A stretch of 64,000 bases of DNA from Anthostomella pinea (lineage: Eukaryota; Ascomycota; Sordariomycetes; Xylariales; Xylariaceae). This document shows positions 22,413-32,033 of the stretch, one piece after another. The stretch covers positions 2,232,001 to 2,296,000 of the forward strand of contig CAUWAG010000006.1 of the NCBI GenBank assembly GCA_963556695.1, read 5' to 3'. The notes beneath the pieces were generated by a model. It worked only from the letters and a program-made list of their open reading frames with translations, was not told the origin of the DNA and made no database searches. Position 1 is the first letter of the stretch, and every line of letters starts with the position of its first letter. A program made the position numbers and the translations under genes.

Positions 22413-24080
22413 CCCCCAAGTACCAGAGGATTGGACTTGGCACTGCTCTTCATACATGGATGATCGACATTTTCGTAGTCGAAATCATCAGTCGCTGGGC
22501 CGCCATCACCTTCCCATCGAAGTCCACGAAGAAACTCGGGAGAGTAAAAGATGGCGTGATCTCTCACGAGCTTTCGAAGACCAGAAATTTCTGTGCTGTC
22601 CCTAGTGAAGAGCTTGGCCTTTTCCATTTGCTGGTAACCTAGCGGTTCGTGATAGGTAACGAACTGACGAATCCGCTCCTTTTCCGGCGTGGAATGATAG
22701 AGCGGATCATTTACCGCTCGGTCTTCGCACCACTCCGTTAAATAGACGTGCTGATTGACTGACAAGTTAAGAAGTCTGAGGCCCTGCTTGGTACGAAGCA
22801 GGGCAGCAAGCTTGGCTTCTATCGCTCGCCTCTCTTCGACAAGAGCTTCACCATCGGTAACATTGCGCAAGCCGTTGAGCTGGCGAATGCGAGCATCCGA
22901 CGTTAAATACTCTCTCGTAGTTAGGGTTCTAGAACAAGCCATCATGCGTTCTGCTCGTGTCTCGATGTCAGACGTAAGCTGGGCAAGGTTCGTCCTTGAT
23001 TGCTCTGCCCGGTAAGAGAAGTATGCATCATTCTCGATAGGAAGCCCTGCGAAGTCCAATGCTGCATTCCAAAGTAAGTCATGGTAAGCAGCTTCTTTCG
23101 GAGACACGTGGTAAAAGAATTTCTGGCTGTGGTATGATGAAAAAACCACATGCTTGATTGCTTTCGTCACCTTATTGCGAACAAGCTTGAGTTGCGGCGG
23201 CGACTTGAAGATTTGTGGCAGCATGACGCCTTTTACAGCCATTGAGACGATCTCATCTTGATCGTCCCCGAGCAATTCATGGATTGACTCATGGTTGTGC
23301 TGTCCCACAAGTATAACGAACTTAGAGTATGCATTCAGTTCTTGCGTTAGCTCTTGGCACAATTGTTCGATAGCCTTCCAATTGGGCTTCTTGATCCGAG
23401 ACTTGTTGCTGAAAGCATCACGGACCACGACATGGTCTTGGGTGCGAATGAATGACTGTTGCCAACTTCTGCCACTGAAATCTGAGGCACGGGTTTGACG
23501 TGTCGAAAACATGACCATAGTTGTGCTTCTTGGTCGTGAATGTTGGATAGTGCCAAACTATTGTAAGGATGGCATCCAGCGGGCCAGACGGCTTGCAGAG
23601 CAACTTTGTGGAATACTCTGCTCCGAGGAGCGTTTGGAACCTAGGGATGAAACGTTTCCAGATGAGTGTCAGCTCTGGATCATGATCAGCCCAACCTATC
23701 GCCTTGCTCTGCAAGAATGCGAGAACATCTTCGGTAGATTCACCGCGCTTCCACTTGTCAGCCTTGTGAGACTCAACGAAGTCCTTGAGAGAGTCCTTAT
23801 CAGAGCCCTCTTCCAACAAGCCGAGCAAAACATTACCCCAAGTCTCGTCCCTCCCCATAGGGAAGCCAAACAACTCCGAGATTGACTCTCTGGTTGTTTG
23901 CTTGACTTCAGGCCGAGTCTGGTCTGTATCCTCGAGATTAGCAATGCCAGTTGAAGGTCCACAGCCTTCTTCGATGGCAGCAAGCTCTCCGGTGCCAGTC
24001 TCTGGGCCCTGCTTCAGCTTCTTTGCAGAGCTGCTGGACCCAGCCTCCTCCTTCGATGCTCTCTTGAATGGAATACTCAT
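22214..24080 (-). pseudogene. Unknown protein gene with an apparent 4-bp frameshift
   Basis: Two long minus-strand frames abut: from the ATG at 24078-24080 to the mid-23400s, and from there to TAA at 22214. They join exactly if one unit of the tandem duplication ATTCATTC (plus strand 23446-23455) is discounted, giving 620 residues. The protein starts with a Lys/Arg- and Ser-rich segment that looks like a nuclear localisation signal. It continues with an acidic linker, then a helical region (about residues 85-250) and a long Gln/Leu/Glu-rich region likely to be coiled (about 380-460). No enzyme motif was recognised. The last 60-100 residues run into local repeats and may not be native. Either the gene is inactivated or the assembly carries an indel here. 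A splice solution with canonical sites was not found. Confidence 0.62.
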
Positions 24081-24735
24081 GATGGCAGATAAAAGGGGAG
24101 GTACCACTCCGCGTAAATATGGATAATGATAGTCTATAAGTTCTGGAGCGTTAGCGATGATCACAGGGGCAGCTGCAGAGCTCGGCAGAAAGGGGTCATG
24201 GATCGTTGAGCTCCATCCTGCGTAGGGGACATCGAGGGATATGCGAATAGGGACAGAGCAGGACGGTGAGAGGCTAGATATTGGACATCGAGCAGCATGG
24301 ATGAGAAGGAGGACACAACGGGAAGACTTGACATGAAGAAGCTCGTGCTGGGACGTCGGACACCGAGCAGCAGGGGAGTAGGAGCAACACAACGGGAAGA
24401 CTTGACATGAAGGAGCTCGTGCTGGGACGCCGGACACTGAGCAGTAACCAAGCAAGGACAGACTGAAACAGGAGGCCGAACATTGAATCTAGAGCAGCAC
24501 GTGAGTAAGGGGAGACGACGACAGGAAGGGCTGGGCTTGGAGGAGCTTCATGTCTGAACGTTGGGCATACGAGAAGCCCAGGGCAAAGATGTCGGAAGGT
24601 GGGCAGCACACAGAAGGATCCTGGTTTGGACTTACACGATTGGAGTGTAATAACAATCAATCAACGGCTGATCACAGGAACTTCAGATAAGTCAAGCTTT
24701 CGATACAAATTGAATCACAGCTGATTACACCAGTA
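24081..24735. other. Upstream region of the disrupted gene, with 75-bp tandem repeat
   Basis: Promoter side of the minus-strand gene starting at 24080. It contains the 75-bp tandem repeat listed separately and, just left of the SINE-like element, an AT-rich patch. Confidence 0.6.
24283..24444. repeat. 75-bp tandem repeat, about 2.2 copies
   Basis: Units start at about 24283, 24358 and 24432 (the last partial). They share GGACAYCGAGCAG, ACACAACGGGAAGACTTGAC and AGCTCGTGCTGGGACG. A more diverged relative may extend to about 24560. The array lies 200-360 bp upstream of the start codon of the disrupted gene. Confidence 0.82.
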
Positions 24736-24884
24736 TTGATTGATTGATTGTATTTAACGTGGGGGGTAGCTCCTCAGTAGTGCAAACCACGCCTCCCAGA
24801 GCCTCTGTATCGCAGGGTTGTGGAGGTCTCAAGATAATAAGTACAGTCAGTCCCGCTCACGGGCCCATCCCCGTTGTTGCGGCA
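24736..24884 (-). mobile_element. SINE-like retroelement, copy 1 (minus orientation)
   Basis: A 149-bp sequence is flanked by a perfect 14-bp direct repeat TGATTACACCAGTA (24722-24735 and 24885-24898). Read on the minus strand it matches 26730-26879 over its whole length and ends in TAAATACAATCAATCAATCA, a 3' tail of CAAT/TCAA repeats. A 14-bp target duplication plus a simple-repeat tail is the signature of target-primed reverse transcription (SINE or truncated LINE). It starts about 25 bp further in than copy 2, consistent with 5' truncation. No protein is encoded. A tRNA-like head was not convincing. Confidence 0.82.
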
Positions 24885-24898
24885 TGATTACACCAGTA

Positions 24899-26423
24899 GT
24901 CGTGATGGTGTTGATGGTGATCTACGAGGAACGGAGAGCCAGCGTGGACTCTATGCAGGGGATTTAGGTTGCCCACTGCCATGTCTGTGGACTCTGGAGG
25001 AAGGAGCGAGTGAGTTGCATGCAAGTTGGGATGTCGAGGAAGGAGCCCGACAGAAGGGGCCTGACACTACATGATCATCAACTTGAAAGAGTATTTACTG
25101 CCAAAATAAAAAACACCAACGGAGTAATGGCTGGATCCGTTCACCCTAATAACATTGAAGACACCCACCCGCTGAATAAGTTGCCAATGCTGGATGGGTT
25201 GTGTTGTGTACCTACTTGATAGCGGCTGCTGGCAGGAGCGGCTTCTTGGAAAGGGGGACGCTTGAGCAGCCTGTGGAGTCCACACGTAATACACCCGCAA
25301 TGGCACCCAACTCGACCCTGGAATCGGTCACTAGCATCAACCGCCACCTTATCTATGGTTATTGCTAACTCAATGATACAACATCTCGACTCTGAATTAA
25401 CAGTCAGGGAGCACCAAGATGCGTGTTGATTACGGAAACGGAAAGGTAGCTTTGGCTGTAGCTTCTCTTGAGCAGTGGATTTGTCGTGACGGCAACCATC
25501 TCGCTGGCCTATGTGCTGGATAGCTGTTACATTGTGTGGTATGGAGCCATCATTGATCGTGATGAGCAGTGTGATCTCTACCTAGGTACCTAATGCGTGT
25601 CACATACGAGCAGTGCCCGGTCAGTTGTGGCAGTAAGACCGCACGGTTGACAGCACTTACACAAGGAAGGTGCAGGTGAGCCACATGAGGTAGGCGCAAT
25701 ACACGCGCCCGATTCGACGGCCCTGACTGCCTCTGGTCGAGCACGGTGGGTCCCCCTGTGTTGTGTCTTTGCTCTGGATGAAGCTGGAGTTCTGATTTTC
25801 TTTTCTTTCTTCCTTGGACAACACCACAATCATGTAAGTACGCCTTTGGTTTGGCATCACCTCTCCTATCCTGCAATCCTGAGCCCATGATCTACTGTTT
25901 AATCATCGCATCAGATGGACTTGGTTTTTTGCAATGCACCCACATCGCTGATCAAATTTCGGCTGGCTCCTTAGGCTTGTCGATATGCCATCATGCTTCC
26001 TGACCCAGCCCAAGCACTAGAGGTGCACGCTATACCACAGTCGCCTTCGATTCCACTTCCTACATTCGCAGTATCTCCTCAATTCCACGATCTTCTTGCC
26101 CATGACTCCATTGTATGGACAGTGCGCCCGCTGCCACTCTCCCTTCGATGGGACCACTGTCCAACCCAAGCAGCTTATCCGTGGCCCCAGCCAAGGACCT
26201 CCCTCCATCATCTACGCCCATTTCTCTCTTTACTGACATGGGCTTCCATAACCTTACATAAAACACCGAGCCCCTATCAATCTGCTCTCACCCTTCCAGT
26301 GATACGCCATCCGTGTCCTTGTCCAGCCCACGATGCCACCAGAACTCTGAACGACATCACTGCCATCTCACTACCGCTTGTCATACTTTTGGAATAAGCA
26401 TCTACTAATCCGTCTAATAATAG
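24899..26423. other. Between SINE-like copies; unresolved 5' part of the small gene
   Basis: This stretch probably contains the promoter and first exon(s) of the gene whose later exons lie at 26424-27054. A strong donor-like GTAAGT occurs at about 25836, but I could not join it. Frames are open on both strands: plus 25993-26397, and a short one near 25465-25590 that looks membrane-like. None is supported enough to call. Confidence 0.4.
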
Positions 26424-27054
26424 GGCCATCTTCAAGCATTGTACAGTCCATTACGCGGAGGGCGGTCGCGCGCCCGCCCCGCCACCAAGCCAACGCCGTC
26501 GTGGTAAGTCAAACAACCACGCTTTATTATGACATGCTTATACTGATAGAATAAGCAGAAGCCGAAGAAGAAGAAGAAGAAGAAGAATCTCGCCCAACTC
26601 CAAGGGGAAGTCGAGCGGGCGCTGACGGCCTTCGCCGCTGCCCAGGTCAGTCGCATACCCCTTTGTAGTTGTTGTTGTTGCTGTTGTCTATGAGCAGATA
26701 CCAGATGGATGACCCCAAGGTCATACCGCCGCAACAACGGGGATGGGCCCGTGAGCGGGACTGACTGTACTTATTATCTTGAGACCTCCACAACCCTGCG
26801 ATACAGAGGCTCTGGGAGGCGTGGTTTGCACTACTGAAGAGCTACCCACGTTAAATACAATCAATCAATCAATCAATCAGTCTATGAGCAGATAGCTAAC
26901 GTCGTATAGGCCGCAGCCGCGGGCGACAGCACCGAAGCCGCGGGCGACAGCGCCATGGGCGGGGGCTGTGAGTATATTCCTGGTTGAACTGTATATATGG
27001 TCTGCTAATACCTGTGTGATAGGGGGGGCAATATCTTCACACAGTGTGGTCTAG
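26424..27054 (+). CDS. 3' exons of a small Lys-rich protein gene (partial)
   Basis: Four exons can be read: 26424-26503, 26559-26645, 26910-26967 and 27023-27054 (stop TAG). They join in one frame with good introns: GTAAGT...AAGCAG, GTCAGT...GCTAAC...GTATAG and GTGAGT...GCTAAT...GATAG. The peptide begins Ser/Arg-rich, like a mitochondrial presequence. It continues with a run of seven lysines read from an AAG microsatellite, then a helix (LAQLQGEVERALTAFAAAQ), and ends with a twice-repeated A-A-G-D-S motif. The first exon and start codon were not found. The second intron now contains a 179-bp SINE-like element; without it the intron would be 70 nt. The function is unknown. Confidence 0.5.
26701..26879 (+). 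mobile_element. SINE-like retroelement, copy 2 (plus orientation), intronic
   Basis: A 179-bp sequence is flanked by a perfect 15-bp direct repeat GTCTATGAGCAGATA (26686-26700 and 26880-26894). It ends in a (CAAT)n tail at about 26857-26879. It matches copy 1 in inverted orientation over about 148 bp and has roughly 25 extra bp at its 5' end. It sits inside an intron (26646-26909) between the donor and the branch-point/acceptor (GCTAAC...TATAG), so both splice signals remain. Confidence 0.85.
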
Positions 27055-27863
27055 GGTTTGTGGTTGTACTAATGTGCTCTGGGGTTCGCGGTTGTACTAT
27101 ACACTTTGCCGATAGGGTTTCGGAATGAGAATATGAACATTGCTTTGCAATCCATGCTACTCCTTATTGAGTTGACTATGATGTCTCAAGTGATGCGTTG
27201 AGAGGTGGGTGACCGCTGAAGAAACGTTCTCTGTTGAGAATAAACTCTAAATCAATGACCCAAGGCCAATACGGAAGATGTCCTCAAGCTGCGGAAGGGC
27301 AACAAGTCAGGTATCAACTGAAGTTACAAGGTGGTATAATGGATAAAGAAGAAAATCAGAATGGCATAGCTTGCTCTACGCCTGAAGTACTCATGTGAGT
27401 GTTTGACTTCCTATGTGCTCTGGGCGAGTCGACACGTTGGTTACAGCAACTCGAAAACGGCCATACTTTCGGAGACTTCGTCTTCGTGTTCCCAACACAG
27501 CAGACTGAGAGATGGTATCCATGTTGTGGAATCAAATCAGGCTCTGCCGTATTCTTGAGCAAATTAACGACTTCTTTTGGTGGCTCGTGGCTGAACTCTG
27601 TTCGTCTTCTCCCTCACCATCAACGCTAACATGGCTCCAGCACTCTCGGAGACGTGTCATTAATCAAATATAAAGTGATGCCCGTCAGCCCCGCGTTCTC
27701 ACTTCCCTCGAAACTTGCTACCCATTCTTGAACTCGCATCCAAAGACACATCACTACTGTGCCTCGCATACACCTTTGCACTACCCTCGACTCCGTCGCG
27801 ACTCCACAACCTATCATCGACTCATCTTCGACAGTCACTGCATAGCCCAGCCGATAATCCGAT
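27055..27863. other. Intergenic, promoter side of the RING gene
   Basis: No supported gene. Short frames such as plus 27399-27629 show no motif. The last 150 bp are C/T-rich, as is usual just upstream of fungal start codons. Confidence 0.5.
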
Positions 27864-28748
27864 ATGTCGAGCAACAAAGAGTCACCAGCTCAGCAGCTGT
27901 CAAGCATGGCTGCCAAACGCTCGGACGAGCGGCAGGACGAGCGACAAGACGAGCCAAAAACATACGAGATCTGTGGTATCTGTCAAGAAGAAGAGAACGA
28001 GATCGAACACACCACGCTGCCTTGCAACCACTCCTTTCATCCTGAGTGTATTCGGAAATGGCTGTCATATTGCCAAACACAGCCTACCTGTCCGAACTGC
28101 CGCGAAAATCTTGCTCATCCAGGCTGTTGCCACCCGATCAGCGAGGATCTTTTCACGCCAGGGGCTACGATCTTGCCTGGCGCTCTTGCCACCCCTTGTG
28201 AGATCTGTTTAGGAATTCGGGATGTCCGGACACGAGGAAACGAGCTTCCACATTGGCGCCACGAGAACTTGCTACGCACCCTAACTTCATTTTCCGACGA
28301 AGTTGCTGGAATGTTCGGTCTCGCCTTCCAACCTGTCGACGTCGCTGATGATCAGGGCGAAAACGTTCTATTTCCGCTTGAACGACAGGATCCGGATGAA
28401 ACGGGTCCTGTCCCGTACTTCTATGGTGCCAGGCGCCTAGCAGTAACCATTGACGAACTCCTGGAGTACATCAGCATTACGGGAATAGACTTCCATGGAT
28501 TCGTGGTAAGAAGGCAGGCTGACGCGCGCATTTACGGTCTCAGTCATGCTGAGAAGCTGGCCATTCTCTTGACCGATAGCCTACTCAGCGAAGTACACCG
28601 TGGAGGGGGCCGAAATGCAGTACGGGCGATGGTCAGCAACATGGATGCTGTTCAGAGCGCTGCAGAATTGGCATTCAGGAATGTCATGCATGAGGGGGCG
28701 TCCCATGACGAGGCGAGTGATGCATTCTATTGGATCTGCCATTGGTGA
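27864..28748 (+). CDS. RING-H2 finger protein, probable E3 ubiquitin ligase
   Basis: A single exon encodes 294 aa from the ATG at 27864. An acidic/basic N-terminus with a duplicated DERQ motif precedes a RING-H2 finger at residues 37-79. All eight ligands are present: Cys37, Cys40, Cys54, His56, His59, Cys62, Cys76 and Cys79, spaced C-x2-C-x13-C-x-H-x2-H-x2-C-x13-C-x2-C. Such fingers bind two zinc ions and recruit an E2 enzyme. Two more CxxC-like cysteine groups follow (about residues 88-89 and 109-112). The remaining 180 residues are alpha-helical in composition, without membrane segments, and form an unrecognised substrate region. It could act in cytosol or nucleus; its target is unknown. 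Confidence 0.82.
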   Translation: MSSNKESPAQQLSSMAAKRSDERQDERQDEPKTYEICGICQEEENEIEHTTLPCNHSFHPECIRKWLSYCQTQPTCPNCRENLAHPGCCHPISEDLFTPGATILPGALATPCEICLGIRDVRTRGNELPHWRHENLLRTLTSFSDEVAGMFGLAFQPVDVADDQGENVLFPLERQDPDETGPVPYFYGARRLAVTIDELLEYISITGIDFHGFVVRRQADARIYGLSHAEKLAILLTDSLLSEVHRGGGRNAVRAMVSNMDAVQSAAELAFRNVMHEGASHDEASDAFYWICHW

Positions 28749-29171
28749 ACCATGGCCGGGGAGGTTGAATGCTGAAGCAACATCTGGGCACTTTCTGTCG
28801 TACTTTTCCTCTCGAGGGATGGGGGACAAGGTCGAAGCCAACCATAGGCGTGTTTAAGGAGACGTAATATATAACCACAATTGTTTTTAATACTGTATGA
28901 ATTAGGTACTCTGCAGTGTGATCCAACTTCATGTTACGTTGGAAGTTGTGGAGTACAACCATGTGAGAGTCAGCAGCGGGCTGGCGGTGGCTCCAGTAAG
29001 GGAGCCCACAGTGCTGATAAAGACAGTGTCCTCCACTTTTGCACTGTATGGGTTCAGACCTTCCAAACGGTAAACCTCGGAAATATTTACCTCGAATTGG
29101 CCAGTCGCAGCAGCAGCCAACAGTAGCAAAAGCTCTCGAGAGCAACGCAACAGCAATTGACAGCCGAAAAC
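28749..29171. other. Intergenic, upstream of MIC19
   Basis: Holds the 3' end of the RING gene and the promoter of MIC19. A CAGCAGCAGCC stretch at about 29107 lies in the likely 5' leader. No gene is seen. Confidence 0.6.
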
Positions 29172-29870
29172 ATGGGCTCGAGCTCCTCCAAGCCCGCCGT
29201 GGGCCAGTCATCACACACCTGGAAGGCGTAAGACACCCCTCTGCATCTCTGCCTACCGATTTCCAGTCGTCAGGGCCGTCTAGCTGACCCGTATCTTGCT
29301 GTCCAGATCTTCCCCAGTAGGCGTCTCGCAAGATGTCGTCGATTCGCTTCAGAACAGCAGCGAGGTAAGCTCTGCCGCCTATGTTTGACGCGCTACCTAT
29401 CCCCGATCTTCCACCGACTCTCAAAACCACCGAAGCAACCCAGCGGATGAGCAACTTCTGACGTCTACCTCTTCTCCCACACACAGACCGACACCTCGCG
29501 CGCCCAGAACCTCAAACTCGCCATCCAAAAACGCGTCGCCGCGGAGCTGAAGAAGCTGTCGGCCGAGGAAAGCGCCGCGCTCAAGACGGCCCAGGAGAAG
29601 GCCTCCGAGGTACTCTCCCAGGAAGAAGGGAAGGAGACGGGCCTCAGCAACCAGGCGGTGTCGAAGGAGGTCGAGGCCCTGCGCGCGCGCCTCGACAAGC
29701 GCAAGCAGCTGCGGACCCTGCCGGAGAGCGTGGAGACGGCGCGCGGCGAGGTCGTGCGCTGCCTCATGGAGAAGGACCGCCGGCCGCTGGACTGCTGGAA
29801 GGAGGTCGAGGCGTTCAAGGAGGAGGTGCGGCGGCTGGAGAGGGGATGGGTCGAGAAGGTCGTGCGATGA
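29172..29870 (+). CDS. MIC19: MICOS complex subunit MIC19
   Basis: Three exons (29172-29227, 29307-29364, 29487-29870) encode 165 aa. The start MGSSSSKP matches the N-myristoylation site of Mic19/Aim13, fixing the ATG. Then comes the conserved SQDVVDSLQNSSETDTSRAQ stretch, whose pieces only join across both introns. A long charged coiled-coil follows (about residues 50-120). The C-terminal CHCH-like hairpin carries two cysteines (about 130 and 141) in the C-x10-C spacing seen in fungal Mic19. The protein sits on the intermembrane-space face of the inner mitochondrial membrane and stabilises the Mic60 part of the complex that builds crista junctions. It converges with TYW3, leaving 196 bp between the stop codons. 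Confidence 0.93.
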
Positions 29871-30066
29871 TACTACCCCTGTTCGTGACAAGATCGGGAT
29901 TACGATTGAATTCGGGAGAGGCAGCATGCATGTGCTAGCACCACTGTAACATTACCTGGCATCGAAAGCGCTCGGAAAATTAGACCTGTATAGACACATG
30001 GCGCTCATGATTCCACATACGCGTTGATTTGTTCCCAAGAACCAGATGGTAATGGGCCATCACGTT

Positions 30067-31234
30067 TCAAGTGAGGACTGTATTAAGCATCAAATCATCT
30101 ACGCCCCTCTCATCCACGACTTCATATCCCTCACTCGCTTCTTCCCGCTGTCCTTGACCCTGAAGCTCCGCCTTCCTCCTCAAGCCCTCGGCCTTCCTCC
30201 TCAAGCCCTCGGCCTTCTTCCTCTCGCGACGAGCCTGCGAATCCTCCCACTCACTACCGTCCTTCTTCTTCGGCGGCTCGGTAGTCTCCAGGACCGCAGT
30301 ACGGAACCTCGCGATCCTCTTGCTATTCTCGGCGAACCTCTCGTTGGCGATCTGCACGAGGGTCTGCAGGTACTCCGGCGAGACGGTGCACTGGGAGATA
30401 CCGTCAACCTGCACGCCGACGAGGGACTCGAAGGCCAGCCCCATGGATCGGATGGCGACGATGGGGGTCACGGGCTCGGTCGCCGTGCCGGTTAGGTTGA
30501 GGGCGCCGCTCTCGCGGAATCCGGCTTGCAGACCGCAGCGGAGGAGCGGCTGCGCGTGTTCTGGTGATGCTGTGAGGACGTGGAGGATCTGTGTAGTTTT
30601 AGCAAACTGGCATGTAGTAGATTGAGTACTGGAGGCGATCTAGGCAAGAGTGGGCAGCCACGGTGAGGCAAGGCCTTTAGGTACTTACCATGGGTTCGAA
30701 CTTGAAGTGTATGAGCCTCGCAGACGCCCGGCGTGGATGATCCCCCTTGGCCTGCTCCTCCTCAGCAATCTCAGGACCGTCCAGCCCGAGAAGGGCACCC
30801 CAGTCGGCCTCCCGCGCGCCCTCATCGACGGGCACGGGCACCGGGTCATGAGAAACAAACAGCCAGGTGCCCCCTCCGCCCTTACCGCCCACGCCCGCCG
30901 TCGTCGTGGCTCTCCTGCCCTCAGCACCAGCATCACCGGCCTCGCCAGCATCTTCCTCCCGCTCCCCCTCCCGTCCCTCCCCGTCATCGCCAGCCTTCTT
31001 CCTGCCCTCCACAAACACGCTGACGCGCCCAGCGCAGCTGCTAGTCGTGATGAAGCCGTCCAGGCCGTTGATCTCGTCGATCAGGTCGCGGATGCTGGCG
31101 TCAACGGAGCCCTTGGGCGACGCGTCCGTGTACTCGGCGTCCGGGATGGCCAGCTGGTCGAGGATCCGCTTCTTTTTGTGCGCGAAGGCCGGCGGCGGCG
31201 GCGGCGCCGCCGCGTGATGGAGACTTCCTCCCAT
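30067..31234 (-). CDS. TYW3: tRNA wybutosine-synthesizing protein 3 (wyosine N4-methyltransferase)
   Basis: Two exons (31234-30689 and 30588-30067, GTAAGT...ACACAG intron) give 355 aa. TYW3 methylates N4 of the wyosine precursor at position 37 of tRNA-Phe, using S-adenosylmethionine, on the way to wybutosine. The family signatures are visible: KRILDQL, DASPKGSVDASIRDLIDEIN (about residues 37-56) and FITTSSCAGRVSVF (about 61-74). In the second half comes an LHVLTASPEHAQPLL...AGFRESGA motif followed by AIRSMGL. A Gly/Glu/Arg-rich low-complexity insert (about 80-120) is longer than usual. Near the C-terminus a 21-bp tandem duplication (about 30173-30220) repeats the heptapeptide AEGLRRK. The next gene, eIF1, lies 799 bp upstream on the same strand. 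Confidence 0.93.
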
Positions 31235-32033
31235 GACTGACTGACTGATTTGTCACAGCGCGGAACCGACCACTTTGTTGCGTTATAATTGGAAGAATTT
31301 AAATGGGCAGGTTTGGGCAGATTGTAGAAAGACGGTTTTAGACCTGGCTATCAGTGGGTTGAGAGTTAGAATCGAGATGGTCTGTTCAAAGCAGCAGATG
31401 AGGGTCCCTTGTGAAGAGACCTAATGTTTGTACAGATATATCTTAATTGAAGATGCATATATCCCGCTTCTGTTTCTAGCTACACTGGACCTGTAAAAGT
31501 ACATAATCCGTACAGCCCTCGTTCACAAACCAAGGATGCATTTGAATATAGCATTGATAATCGGTCTTTCCTGCTCAAGACCTGTACAATTACGATGATC
31601 ATTTGGCTGAATTTACCTTTCACAATAAGACCTCACGAACCACGCACTACATAGCAAGCAAGCATTCATGGAATTCTCTGATTGTCTGATCTGAAGGCAT
31701 GTCTGCAATAATACCAACGAAACACTCGCAGAACATGACGTATCAAGCCTGCCTTGCTGAAAGAGCCAGTCAAAACGCATCGCCAAGTTTAGTATCACTC
31801 TAGTTCCTGCCTTTCTCTAAAGCAGCGCTCATAAGAGGAAATATTGGGTATCATGTCCTGACCAGTCCGTATAACGCCTCAACCGATTTGCAGCCTGTCT
31901 GCGTGTGAAGATGATGAGCTGGCAATGTCATCGCCGTGGGCGAGACACCACATGAACTCGAGCCTGCTCATCTGTGTCGCAGTCCGCGTGCCATCGAGAG
32001 ACTGGTATAGGCGGCCGTAGAGACATGGCAAGC
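31235..32033. other. Intergenic between eIF1 and TYW3
   Basis: Holds the TYW3 promoter and the eIF1 3' UTR. It is AT-rich (31380-31860), with no supported gene. Confidence 0.65.

Noticed and set aside
24478..24660. Upstream extension of the disrupted 620-codon gene (minus frame open to 24455 and beyond)
   Set aside because: The upstream frame only translates the 75-bp tandem repeat. The ATG at 24080 starts the natural-looking protein.
25440..25900. Major facilitator transporter fragment
   Set aside because: Short frames on both strands have membrane-like peptides, but no diagnostic transporter motif and no consistent frame or splice chain.
24736..26879. The two inverted SINE-like copies as terminal inverted repeats of one 2.1-kb DNA transposon
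   Set aside because: Each copy has its own, different, perfect 14-15 bp flanking duplication, and the second insertion splits an intron of a gene inside the supposed element. No transposase is seen.
29421..29927. 168-codon minus-strand frame opposite MIC19
   Set aside because: It is the antisense shadow of MIC19 exon 3; its Leu/Arg-rich composition follows from the Glu/Lys/Arg-rich coiled coil on the other strand.
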